A stretch of DNA of 16,457 nucleotides, from contig DROE01000126.1 in assembly GCA_011322005.1 (NCBI GenBank), positions 1-16,457 on the forward strand, in the 5' to 3' direction. Both the position numbers and the translations under genes were made by a program. The DNA is from Devosia sp. (GTDB taxonomy: Bacteria > Pseudomonadota > Alphaproteobacteria > Rhizobiales > Devosiaceae). Positions 6,002-13,776 of the stretch are shown here, in pieces. Each line of letters begins with the position of its first letter. The first letter of the stretch is position 1. The notes beneath the pieces were generated by a model. That model was given only the letters and a program-made list of their open reading frames with translations. It was not told the DNA's origin and made no database searches.

Positions 6002-7687
6002 TTGCTGCGTCTGATACCCCTTGCTGTCGTGCTGTTGTTGCTGGCCCCCATAGCTGCGGGTACGGCAAGCATATTGCTGGCAGCCTTGGGCTGGGCCCCC
6101 GAGTTCGACGCTAAAACCATCGGTCTGGATATGTTCGCCGCGGTGTTCAAGGCGCCGGGCATCTGGCATTCTGTCTGGCTCTCCTACTGGGTGGGGCTGA
6201 TTGCGGCGGCGGTTTCGCTGGGTATTGTTATTCTGTTCATTGCGGCTTTTATCGATACCAGGGGTTTTCGCCTGATTTCAGCCGCCATCAAGCCGGTGCT
6301 GGCGGTGCCTCACGCCGCCGCCGCTTTTGGTCTTTTGTTCCTGATTGCACCATCGGGTTTTCTGGTTCGGCTGGTTTCTCCCGATCTGACTGGTTTTGTG
6401 CGTCCGCCCGACTGGCTGATTGTTAATGACCCCGGCGGCTATGCAATGCTGGGTGGGCTTGTCATCAAGGAAATTCCATTTCTGTTTTTCGTAACCATGG
6501 CCGCGCTGCCCCAGACCGAGGCGCGCCGCGCCGAAATAGCGGGCGCCCTTGGATATGGACGCGTCTGGGGCTGGCTGATTTCTGTGTTTCCCGCAATTTA
6601 CAAGCAGATAAGACTCCCCGTCTTTGCCGTGATTGCATTTGCCACGTCCACCATTGATGTGGCGCTGGTGCTGGGGCCGGTCAATCCGCCACCCCTTGCG
6701 GTCAGGGTTTTGCAGTGGATGAATGACCCCGATGTGAACCTGCGCCTCACCGCTGCGGCGGGTGCGCTGGTTCAACTGGGTGTGACGTTGGCAACGCTGG
6801 CCAGCTGGTTCGCGCTGGAAAATCTGGTAACCCTGATTGCCCGCATGGCGGCCATGAGGGGATGGCGGGGGAAAAAGGACCATATAACCGCACTGCTGGC
6901 GGGCGCTTCCATCACCCTGAGTGTGGGTCTGGTTCTGGCCGGAATAGCACTGTTATTCATTTGGTCGTTTACCGGCATGTGGCGTTTTCCCCATTTGTTG
7001 CCCGATAGCTGGACCACAGCCAGCTGGAGCGCACAGGGTGCCAACATCTTTGAGACCGGCAGCCGGGCCTTTGTCATTGCCCTGGCCGCGGCCTCTTTAT
7101 CGCTTGTGCTGGTTCTGGCCAGCCTGGAAAACGAATATCGCGGCGACATCAAGATCAGCGACCTGACCTGGTGGATGATTTACATTCCCCTGCTGGTGCC
7201 CCAGATAGCCTTTATCGGGGGTCTGTCCTTCCTGTTCCTGCGACTGGGCTTGGATGGCACCCTGTGGGCGGTTGTGCTGGTGCACATGGTTTTTGTCTAT
7301 CCTTATGTCTATCTGACCCTGGCCGATCCCTGGAACGCATTTGACACCCGCATTCTGGCGGTGGCCCGCACGCTCGGAAAGAATGTGAACAATGTGTTCT
7401 GGACCATCCGCTTGCCCATGCTGCTCCGGCCGGTGCTCGCAGCTTTTGCCCTTGGCTTTGCGGTATCCATTGCCCAATATCTGCCCACATTGCTGATTGG
7501 TGCGGGCCGCCAACCCACCATAACCACAGAGGCCCTAGCGCTGGCGGCCGGGGGCAACCGGCGGCTTATCGGCATTTACGCGCTGATACAGACGCTTATG
7601 CCCTTCGTGATATTTGCGCTGGCCAGCCTGATACCGCGTTTTGTCTGGCGCGAACGCCGGGCATTGCAGGCGGGAGGCAGGGGATGA
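6002..7687 (+). CDS. ynjC: YnjC-type fused ABC permease (two permease domains)
   Basis: The protein has 561 residues with two binding-protein-dependent permease domains joined head to tail, about 12 hydrophobic spans in all. The cytoplasmic EAA-type loops that dock the ATPase are visible at about 173-205 (EARRAEIAGALGYGRVWG ... RLP) and about 448-480 (DTRILAVARTLGKNVNNV ... RLP). The length is close to the roughly 510 residues of E. coli YnjC. The only sensible in-frame start is TTG at 6002, because a TGA at 5993-5995 closes the frame upstream; no good ribosome site precedes it. The N-terminus RLIPLAVVLLLLAPIAAG is a normal first membrane span for the family, so little is missing. Low initiation from TTG would fit a low permease-to-binding-protein ratio. 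The gene overlaps the next one by the four bases ATGA. Confidence 0.9.
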   Translation: MLRLIPLAVVLLLLAPIAAGTASILLAALGWAPEFDAKTIGLDMFAAVFKAPGIWHSVWLSYWVGLIAAAVSLGIVILFIAAFIDTRGFRLISAAIKPVLAVPHAAAAFGLLFLIAPSGFLVRLVSPDLTGFVRPPDWLIVNDPGGYAMLGGLVIKEIPFLFFVTMAALPQTEARRAEIAGALGYGRVWGWLISVFPAIYKQIRLPVFAVIAFATSTIDVALVLGPVNPPPLAVRVLQWMNDPDVNLRLTAAAGALVQLGVTLATLASWFALENLVTLIARMAAMRGWRGKKDHITALLAGASITLSVGLVLAGIALLFIWSFTGMWRFPHLLPDSWTTASWSAQGANIFETGSRAFVIALAAASLSLVLVLASLENEYRGDIKISDLTWWMIYIPLLVPQIAFIGGLSFLFLRLGLDGTLWAVVLVHMVFVYPYVYLTLADPWNAFDTRILAVARTLGKNVNNVFWTIRLPMLLRPVLAAFALGFAVSIAQYLPTLLIGAGRQPTITTEALALAAGGNRRLIGIYALIQTLMPFVIFALASLIPRFVWRERRALQAGGRG

Positions 7688-8346
7688 CGGCACAGATCAA
7701 TAAAACAGGCGCGGGGGCCGGACTTGTCCTGGAAAACATCGAAATTTTCCACGGGTCCGCACCCCTGCTGTGCCTTGATGCGGAAATCCTTCCCGGTCAG
7801 GTTCTCACCCTGATGGGCCCCTCCGGCTCGGGCAAGTCGACCCTTGTCAGCGCCATATCGGGATTTCTGCCCCGGGCCTTCACCTGCAAGGGCCGGATAT
7901 TGCTGGGCGGCAATGACATCACAATCCTGCCCCCCGACCAGCGCCGGGTGGGCGTTCTGTTTCAGGATACACTGCTGTTCCCTCATTTTTCAGTGCTTGA
8001 AAATGTGCTTTACGCCTTGCCTCCGGGTGGCTCGATGCAGGAGCGGCGCCGGGAGGCGCTTGCGCTTTTGGCCGCCGTCAGCTTGAGAAACCTTGCCCAG
8101 CGCGACCCCGATACACTCTCCGGTGGCCAGAAGGCGCGGGTCGCCCTGGTGCGGGTACTGGCTTCGCGCCCCCGCGCCCTGCTGCTTGACGAGCCCTTCT
8201 CCAAGCTCGACGCGGATTTGCGCGCCGCCGTGCGTCAGCTGGTTTTTGCCGAAGTCGCGCGGCGCGCTCTGCCAACGCTTCTGGTCACCCATGATCGGAG
8301 CGATGCCGATGCGGCGGGTGGCCCGATTCTGGTCCTTGATTCCTGA
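7684..8346 (+). CDS. ynjD: YnjD-type ABC transporter ATPase
   Basis: This 220-residue nucleotide-binding subunit powers the YnjBC importer. The motifs are complete: Walker A GPSGSGKS at 45-52, Q-loop Q94 (VLFQD), signature LSGGQ at 145-149, Walker B ALLLDEP at 165-171, D-loop SKLD at 173-176 and switch His at 203 (THD). The short length without an added C-terminal regulatory domain matches YnjD. Its ATG overlaps the TGA of the permease gene, so the two are translationally coupled. It is the last gene of this transcription unit, since a T-rich hairpin follows. Confidence 0.93.
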   Translation: MTAQINKTGAGAGLVLENIEIFHGSAPLLCLDAEILPGQVLTLMGPSGSGKSTLVSAISGFLPRAFTCKGRILLGGNDITILPPDQRRVGVLFQDTLLFPHFSVLENVLYALPPGGSMQERRREALALLAAVSLRNLAQRDPDTLSGGQKARVALVRVLASRPRALLLDEPFSKLDADLRAAVRQLVFAEVARRALPTLLVTHDRSDADAAGGPILVLDS

Positions 8347-8349
8347 TAA

Positions 8350-8382
8350 TTTTGAACATCTGGTCAAAAATTGGTTTTTTTT
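8350..8382 (+). terminator. Weak rho-independent terminator after ynjD
   Basis: TTTTGA (8350-8355) pairs with TCAAAA (8364-8369) over an 8-base loop. Five bases later comes a run of eight T (8375-8382). The stem is short and AT-rich, so termination may be partial. Its place 3 bases after the ynjD stop fits the end of the ynjBCD unit. Confidence 0.5.
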
Positions 8383-8428
8383 CTTGCCGTGGACGCCAAT
8401 TGCGGGTTGAATTTCATATTAATCGTAA

Positions 8429-8446
8429 CCGGGAGTGTTTTCCCGG
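8429..8446 (+). promoter_or_regulatory. Leader hairpin upstream of the BMP-family gene
   Basis: CCGGG and CCCGG form a 5-bp stem over an 8-base loop, about 45 bases before the ATG at 8491. It lies in the 144-base gap that must hold the promoter of the nucleoside operon. No clear -35/-10 pair and no purine-riboswitch core were recognised in this gap. Confidence 0.25.
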
Positions 8447-8490
8447 CAGCCTTATGTTGCCACCCCGAAACGATGACAGGGAGTAAAAAA

Positions 8491-9516
8491 ATGAACACCA
8501 AAATTCTTTCCAAGGCTTTTCGCGCGCGCGCGGGCATTCTTGCCGGCGGCGTAGCACTGGGTGCACTGCTTGTTGGCTCTGCCCTGGCCGAGCCGGCTCT
8601 GATTTATGACGCTGCAGGCAAGAACGACAAATCCTTCAACGAAATGGCCTGGAACGGCGCGGAAATGTACGCCGCCGCCAACAACCTGCCCTATTCAGAC
8701 CTCGAAATTCAGACCGACGCCCAGCGCGAGCAGGCATTGCGCCGCTTTGCCCGCTCAGGCGCCAGCCCGATTGTGGTTCCCGGATTTACCTGGGCCGAGC
8801 CGGTGAGCGTTGTTGCTCAGGAGTTCCCCGACACCAACTTTGCCATCATTGATGCGGTTGTCGACCTTCCCAATGTGCGCTCGGTTCTGTTCAAGGAGCA
8901 GGAGGGTTCCTACCTTGTGGGTGCGCTTGCCGCCCTGAAATCGGAAACCGGCACCATCGGTTTTGTCACCGCCTTTGACTTCCCGCTGCTTCAGGCATTT
9001 GGCTGCGGCTATGTGCAGGGCGCAAAAGCCGCCAACGCCGACATTGAAGTGTTGCAGAACTTTATCGGAACCGGCTTTGAGGCCTTTGGCGACATCAACA
9101 CCGCCGGTGAAATCGGCCGCTCGCAGGTTGAACGCGGTGCCGATGTAATCTTTGCCGCCGCCGGTGGCGCTGGTGAAGGCGCATTGCAGGCAGCCGCTGA
9201 TGCCGGCGTTTATGGCATTGGTGTGGACAGCAACCAGAACTACCTGTTCCCCGGCAACATGCTGACCTCCATGGTCAAACGTGTGGACATTGCCGTGCTC
9301 AACGCCTTCCAGGATGAGTTGGATGGCAATTTCACCGCGGGTGTTCAGGTGCTCGGACTTGCCGAGGGTGGCGTCAGCGCCGCCATGGATGAATATAATG
9401 CACCGCTGATTACCGCTGAAATGCAAGCAGTGCTTGATGATTTCATCGCCAAAATCAACTCCGGTGAAATTGTCGTTCACGACTATCGTTCCGACAATTC
9501 CTGCCCGGTCTCCTAA
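8491..9516 (+). CDS. BMP/PnrA-family nucleoside-binding periplasmic protein
   Basis: The protein has 341 residues from the ATG at 8491, chosen because AGGGAG lies 7 bases before it. An in-frame ATG at 8371 would run through the terminator and leader. The signal peptide has a basic start, a hydrophobic core at about 15-30 and likely cleavage after ALA at residue 33. There is no lipobox cysteine, unlike the lipoprotein members in Gram-positive bacteria and spirochaetes. The family hallmark follows directly: YDAAGKNDKSFNEMAWNG at about 39-56, where the Asp-Lys-Ser-Phe-Asn part contributes to nucleoside binding in PnrA. IVVPGFTW (about 92-99), KEQEGSYLVGALAALKS (about 136-152) and GVDSNQNY (about 244-251) also match. 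It starts the operon with its own ATPase and two permeases, and with cdd and deoC downstream, so nucleosides are the likely ligand. A simple (CG)6 run lies in the signal-peptide codons. Confidence 0.93.
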   Translation: MNTKILSKAFRARAGILAGGVALGALLVGSALAEPALIYDAAGKNDKSFNEMAWNGAEMYAAANNLPYSDLEIQTDAQREQALRRFARSGASPIVVPGFTWAEPVSVVAQEFPDTNFAIIDAVVDLPNVRSVLFKEQEGSYLVGALAALKSETGTIGFVTAFDFPLLQAFGCGYVQGAKAANADIEVLQNFIGTGFEAFGDINTAGEIGRSQVERGADVIFAAAGGAGEGALQAAADAGVYGIGVDSNQNYLFPGNMLTSMVKRVDIAVLNAFQDELDGNFTAGVQVLGLAEGGVSAAMDEYNAPLITAEMQAVLDDFIAKINSGEIVVHDYRSDNSCPVS

Positions 9517-9537
9517 GGTCACGACCGGCTCTCAACA

Positions 9538-11193
9538 ATGATTGAGAAACCAGAAGACATCGCCCGGCAGCCTCAACAGGCTGCCGGGCAAAAGCTAGAG
9601 GGGCAAGGGGCGCAAGGGTCTGAACTGGCCATTGACCTGCGTGGTGTGTCCAAGGCCTTCGGGCCGGTGCAGGCCAACAAGAACATTTTCATGTCGGTAA
9701 AGCGCAATTCCATCCACGGCATCGTGGGGGAAAACGGTGCCGGCAAATCCACGCTGATGTCCATCCTTTACGGATTTTATCACGCCGATGCCGGTGAGAT
9801 TTTCGTCAATGGTGCCAAGGTTCAGATCAAGGACTCCAGTCATGCGCTGGAACTGGGCATCGGCATGGTCCACCAGCACTTCATGCTGGTTGATAATTTT
9901 ACAGTTCTGGAAAATATTATTCTTGGGGCCGAGGGTGGTTTTTTGCTGGCCAAGAGCCTGAAAGCGGCCCGTGACGAAATGGAGCGCCTGGCCAAGGATT
10001 ACGGGCTTGAGGTCGACCCGGACGCCCTGGTTGAAGACCTGTCGGTGGGTCAGCAACAGCGTGTGGAAATTCTCAAAGCCCTTTATCGGGGCGCAGAAGT
10101 TCTCATCATGGACGAACCCACCGGCGTTCTCACCCCCACCGAAGCCGACCATTTGTTCAAGATTTTCGAACAATTGCGCGCCCAGGGCAAAACCATCATC
10201 CTGATTACTCACAAATTGCGTGAAATCATGGCGATAACAGATTCTGTGTCGGTGATGCGTCGCGGTGAAATCGTCACTACTCTTGAAACCTCCAAGACCT
10301 CACCTGATAATCTGGCCGAACTGATGGTTGGTCGCCGGGTCGAGATGGATGCACAAAAAACCAGGGGCAATCCGGCAAAAAAAGTTCTTGAGGTCAAAAA
10401 CCTGTCGATGACCGACGAGCTGGGTGTCCCCCGCGTCAAGAATGTCTCGTTTGATGTCCGCGCCGGAGAGATTGTGGGCATTGCCGGGGTCGCTGGAAAC
10501 GGCCAGTCCCAGTTGCTCGAAGTCATTTCGGGAATGGACGAACCCCTCTTGGGTGAAATCTGGATAAATGGCAGCCGCGTGGAATTCGAGGGCAGCCGGA
10601 CGGCGGCACATGTACGCCATCTTGGTCTGGCTCATGTGCCCGAGGACCGCCTCAAGACCGGACTTGTTGCCCAGTTCGAGGAATGGGAGAATTCCATTCT
10701 TGGTTATAGCGAAGAGCCAAAATACGGCCCCGGACAAATCCTATCCCTCAGGGCAGCGCGCGAAGAAGCTGACAGGCGCATAGAAAAATTTGATATCCGG
10801 CCGCCCAACTGCCGCCTCAAGACCGCAAATTTCTCCGGCGGCAATCAGCAGAAAATCGTGCTGGCCCGCGAGATGGACCGCGAACTGGATATTCTGGTGG
10901 TGGGCCAGCCGACCCGCGGTGTTGATATCGGGGCCATCGAGTTTATCCACAAGCAGATTGTTGCCATGCGCGATGCGGGCAAGGCGGTGTTGCTGGTTTC
11001 GGTGGAACTGGATGAAATCCGCGCCCTTTCCGACCGGGTTCTGGTGATGTTTGACGGCAAAATCGTCACTGAACTTTCCCCGGACGCCTCAGAGCGTGAA
11101 TTCGGCCTGTCCATGGCCGGCGTCGACCCCCATGAAGATGCGGATACTGACACATCCGGTGCCAATCCCGACTTAAAAGAGGGCGCGCAATGA
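9538..11193 (+). CDS. Double-domain ABC ATPase for nucleoside import (NupO/RbsA type)
   Basis: This 551-residue protein has two nucleotide-binding domains. Domain 1 is intact: Walker A GENGAGKS at 64-71, signature LSVGQ at 168-172, Walker B LIMDEP at 189-194 and His 225. Domain 2 is degenerate, as usual in the ribose/nucleoside group: its P-loop reads GVAGNGQSQ at about 316-324 with Gln instead of Lys, its signature is SGGNQQK at 433-439, and its Walker B end is VVGQPTRG, with Gln replacing the catalytic Glu. So ATP hydrolysis probably happens mainly at one site. The ATG at 9538 has no ribosome site, and residues 1-29 are low-complexity (Gln, Gly, Ala, Glu) and encoded by a strong hairpin. 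A later start, such as CTG 9625 after AAGGG, is possible. The family core begins at about residue 30. The gene overlaps the first permease gene by ATGA. Confidence 0.93.
   Translation: MIEKPEDIARQPQQAAGQKLEGQGAQGSELAIDLRGVSKAFGPVQANKNIFMSVKRNSIHGIVGENGAGKSTLMSILYGFYHADAGEIFVNGAKVQIKDSSHALELGIGMVHQHFMLVDNFTVLENIILGAEGGFLLAKSLKAARDEMERLAKDYGLEVDPDALVEDLSVGQQQRVEILKALYRGAEVLIMDEPTGVLTPTEADHLFKIFEQLRAQGKTIILITHKLREIMAITDSVSVMRRGEIVTTLETSKTSPDNLAELMVGRRVEMDAQKTRGNPAKKVLEVKNLSMTDELGVPRVKNVSFDVRAGEIVGIAGVAGNGQSQLLEVISGMDEPLLGEIWINGSRVEFEGSRTAAHVRHLGLAHVPEDRLKTGLVAQFEEWENSILGYSEEPKYGPGQILSLRAAREEADRRIEKFDIRPPNCRLKTANFSGGNQQKIVLAREMDRELDILVVGQPTRGVDIGAIEFIHKQIVAMRDAGKAVLLVSVELDEIRALSDRVLVMFDGKIVTELSPDASEREFGLSMAGVDPHEDADTDTSGANPDLKEGAQ
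9562..9589 (+). repeat. Strong 11-bp GC hairpin just after the binding-protein gene
   Basis: GCCCGGCAGCC (9562-9572) and GGCTGCCGGGC (9579-9589) pair perfectly over a 6-base loop. The hairpin sits 46 bases past the stop of the BMP-family gene and, by the ATG at 9538, inside codons 9-18 of the ATPase gene. There is no T run, so full termination is unlikely. It is better read as an mRNA stabiliser or attenuator that keeps the binding protein in excess. Confidence 0.65.
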
Positions 11194-12290
11194 GCACACA
11201 CAAGCCCCTGCCCAGATGGGTCGATATTGCCCTGATGCCCGCCCTCAACGTGGCTTTGGCCTTTGTTGTGGGCGGCCTGGCGGTGGCGGCGGTGGGTGAG
11301 GACCCGTTCCGCGCCATGCAGGTGTTGATTTTTGGCGCCTTCGGCTATGGGGAGGGCTGGGGGTTTACCCTGCACTTTGCCACCAGTTTTGTGTTTACCG
11401 GACTTGCGGTTGCCGTGGCCTATCATGCGGGGCTGTTCAATATCGGGGGCGAGGGGCAGGCCTATGTCGCCGGATTGGGTGCCATCATGGTTGCGCTGTG
11501 GCTTGACCAGACCCACTGGGTGTTCGTGCTCGTCGGCTCGACCTTTGCGGCCATGACGTTCGGGGCCATCTGGGCCATGATACCGGGCTATCTTCAGGCC
11601 AAGCGCGGCAGCCATATCGTGATTACCACCATCATGTTCAATTTCATCGCTTCGGCCTTTATGAGCTACATGCTGGCTCAGGTGATAACACGGCCCGGTG
11701 CCAACGCCGAAACCGAGACCATTGCCGAGACCGGACGCCTTCCCCTGATGAGCGACTTTCTTCCCGTCTTCACCTTCTCGCCGTTGAACATCACGTTTTT
11801 CATCGGTATCCTGTCGCTGATTTTTGTCTATGTGCTCATTTGGCACACCAAACTGGGCTACCAGATCAGAACCCTGGGAGCCAATCCCGAAGCGGCCAGA
11901 TATGCGGGCATTTCCGCTGTTGCCATCATCATCATCGTTATGGCCATTTCCGGTGCCCTGGCCGGACTGATGGCGGTCAATGAGGCGGTCGGTGTGCAAA
12001 AACGCCTCGGGGTCGGATATGTGCAGGGCTTTGGGTTTGTCGGCATCGCGGTTGCCTTCATGGGCCGCGCCCACCCCATCGGCATAGCGCTGGCCGCGTT
12101 GCTGTTCGGCGCACTTTATCAGGGGGGGCAGGAACTGGCGTTCGTGATGCCTTCGGTGTCCTCGGACCTGGTAGTGGTCATTCAGGCGCTGGTCATTCTG
12201 TTTACCGGAGCCATGAGTGAAATGTTCAAGCCGGTGCTGCTGCGCCTGTTCAACCGGGCAAGCGGCGAACCTGAGACGGTGGGGGATTAG
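11190..12290 (+). CDS. Nucleoside ABC permease, NupP/YufP type
   Basis: This 366-residue inner-membrane permease belongs to the branched-chain amino acid/ribose permease superfamily. It has about 8-10 hydrophobic spans. The family motif FNIGGEGQ lies at 83-90 after the third span, and the cytoplasmic ATPase-contact loop LGANPEAARYAG lies at about 229-240, followed by an Ile/Val-rich span. It pairs with the 323-residue permease encoded next to form the heterodimeric channel. Its ATG overlaps the stop of the ATPase gene. The C-terminal residues after RLFNRAS are polar and variable. Confidence 0.92.
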   Translation: MSTHKPLPRWVDIALMPALNVALAFVVGGLAVAAVGEDPFRAMQVLIFGAFGYGEGWGFTLHFATSFVFTGLAVAVAYHAGLFNIGGEGQAYVAGLGAIMVALWLDQTHWVFVLVGSTFAAMTFGAIWAMIPGYLQAKRGSHIVITTIMFNFIASAFMSYMLAQVITRPGANAETETIAETGRLPLMSDFLPVFTFSPLNITFFIGILSLIFVYVLIWHTKLGYQIRTLGANPEAARYAGISAVAIIIIVMAISGALAGLMAVNEAVGVQKRLGVGYVQGFGFVGIAVAFMGRAHPIGIALAALLFGALYQGGQELAFVMPSVSSDLVVVIQALVILFTGAMSEMFKPVLLRLFNRASGEPETVGD

Positions 12291-12293
12291 GAC

Positions 12294-13265
12294 ATGAATT
12301 TTTTCTCTGACGTCATCCTGATGCTCGATTCCAGCATACGCCTGGCGGTGCCAATTCTGCTGGCCTGCCTGGCCGGGCTTTATTCGGAGCGTTCCGGCAT
12401 CGTTGATATAGGACTTGAGGGCAAGATGCTGGGTGCCGCCTTTGCCGCCGCCGCCATTGCCGCCGTGACCGGTTCGGCCTGGCTCGGCCTGCTCGCCGCC
12501 ATCTTCGTTTCCAGCGGCATGGCCATGATTCACGCCATCGCTTCCATCAACATGCGCGGCAACCAGATTATTTCCGGCGTGGCGCTGAACTTCCTGGCGC
12601 TCGGGGCCACAGTGTTTGTTGGCCATTCCTGGTTCAAGCGCGGCGGCTCGACCCCCAATCTTGGCACTGATGCGCGCTTCAGCCCCATCGAGCTGCCTTT
12701 TGCCGAACAATTGGGGGGCATCCCCATCGTCGGAGAAATTTACGAACAGCTGATTTCGGGTCACAATCTGATTGTCTATGTGGCGTTCCTTGCGGTTCCG
12801 GTAACTGCCTGGGTTCTGTTCAGAACCCGGTTTGGTCTGCGCCTGCGCGCCGTCGGGGAGAACCCCACCGCTTTGGATACCGCCGGCATCTCGGTCACAA
12901 AACTGCGCTATCAGGCACTGATTATCGGGGGCATTCTCTGTGGATTGGCCGGGGCCTATCTTTCCACCGGCCAGGGGGCCAGTTTCTCTGACAATATGAC
13001 CGCAGGTCGTGGGTTTATCGCTCTTGCGGCGCTGATATTTGCCAAGTGGAGGCCGGTACCGGCACTTTGGACCTGCCTGTTATTCGGAGTGCTCTCGGCC
13101 GCGCAGATCCGCTTGCAAGGGGTTGAATTCCCGCTGATTGGCGAGGTGCCGGTGCAGGCAATTCAGGCATTGCCCTATATTTTGACGGTTGTTCTTCTGG
13201 CAGGCTTTATCGGGCGCTCGGTTGCGCCCAAAGCGGTGGGCCAGCCCTATATCAAGGAACGTTAA
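12294..13265 (+). CDS. Nucleoside ABC permease, NupQ/YufQ type
   Basis: This 323-residue permease is the second half of the channel and is shorter than its partner, as usual in this family. It shows YSERSGIVDIGLEGKM at about 30-45 (the counterpart of the NIGGEGQ motif), MRGNQIISGVALN at about 87-99, and the ATPase-contact loop RLRAVGENPTALDTAG at about 183-198. About 8 hydrophobic spans are visible. It begins 3 bases after the stop of the first permease gene, with TTAGGA just before the ATG, so translation is coupled. Confidence 0.93.
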   Translation: MNFFSDVILMLDSSIRLAVPILLACLAGLYSERSGIVDIGLEGKMLGAAFAAAAIAAVTGSAWLGLLAAIFVSSGMAMIHAIASINMRGNQIISGVALNFLALGATVFVGHSWFKRGGSTPNLGTDARFSPIELPFAEQLGGIPIVGEIYEQLISGHNLIVYVAFLAVPVTAWVLFRTRFGLRLRAVGENPTALDTAGISVTKLRYQALIIGGILCGLAGAYLSTGQGASFSDNMTAGRGFIALAALIFAKWRPVPALWTCLLFGVLSAAQIRLQGVEFPLIGEVPVQAIQALPYILTVVLLAGFIGRSVAPKAVGQPYIKER

Positions 13266-13286
13266 TTTCAGACCGGAGGCTTCCAG

Positions 13287-13700
13287 ATGGAGGCGATTGA
13301 CAAAACCCTGCTCGAGGCGGCGATGCGCGTGCGAAAATACGCCCATGCGCCCTATTCGGGCTTCCATGTGGGCGCCGCAATTCTGGCCGATGATGGCAAT
13401 ATCTATGCCGGGTGCAACGTGGAAAATGCCGCCTACCCGCTGGGCAGTTGCGCCGAAACCTCGGCCATATCGGCCATGCTCGCGGGGGGCGGTCGCAGGA
13501 TAAAGCGCATCCTGACCTTTGGTCCGGGCATCGAACCGGTCACCCCGTGCGGAGGCTGCCGCCAGCGCATCCGCGAGTTTGCCGAACCTGATGTGCCAAT
13601 TGTCAGTCTGGGTGCCGATGGGGGCGAGGTGCTGGTGAGGTCGCTGAAACAATTGCTGCCCCACTCGTTCGGGCCCGAGTTTCTGGAAGACATGAAATGA
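13287..13700 (+). CDS. cdd: Cytidine deaminase
   Basis: This 137-residue enzyme converts cytidine and deoxycytidine to uridine and deoxyuridine in the cytoplasm. The length is that of the small homotetrameric form. The substrate motif GCNVENAAY lies at 42-50. The zinc site is Cys55-Ala-Glu57 (Glu57 as the proton shuttle) plus PCGGC at 87-91 (Cys88 and Cys91). The usual Arg after Cys-Ala-Glu is Thr here. The start is supported by GGAGG 7 bases upstream, and the gene lies 21 bases after the permease gene, so it belongs to the same operon. With the importer it forms the first intracellular step for pyrimidine nucleosides. Confidence 0.95.
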   Translation: MEAIDKTLLEAAMRVRKYAHAPYSGFHVGAAILADDGNIYAGCNVENAAYPLGSCAETSAISAMLAGGGRRIKRILTFGPGIEPVTPCGGCRQRIREFAEPDVPIVSLGADGGEVLVRSLKQLLPHSFGPEFLEDMK

Positions 13701-13776
13701 TATATGGTTTTGATATTACCTGGAAAAGCAATGTGCAATCCTGTGTTCGGGTGTCCCGGGCGCCACTGGAGGCCAT

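Noticed and set aside
4662..6068. Minus-strand open frame of 468 codons opposite ynjB.
   Set aside because: It mirrors the coding frame of a clear binding-protein gene and shows no recognisable domain or ribosome site.
8371..8490. Longer start (ATG at 8371) for the BMP-family protein.
   Set aside because: It begins inside the terminator of ynjD and would put 40 residues before a normal signal peptide. The ATG at 8491 has AGGGAG upstream.
8521..8532. (CG)6 run in the signal-peptide codons of the BMP-family gene, as a possible phase-variable tract.
   Set aside because: Six dinucleotide units encoding Arg-Ala repeats are too short and ordinary in GC-rich DNA to support slipped-strand switching.
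10845..12764. Long minus-strand open frame (639 codons) across the ATPase and permease genes.
   Set aside because: It is antisense to three well-supported ABC genes, and its translation is rich in His, Gly and Gln with no domain. It is a by-product of codon bias.
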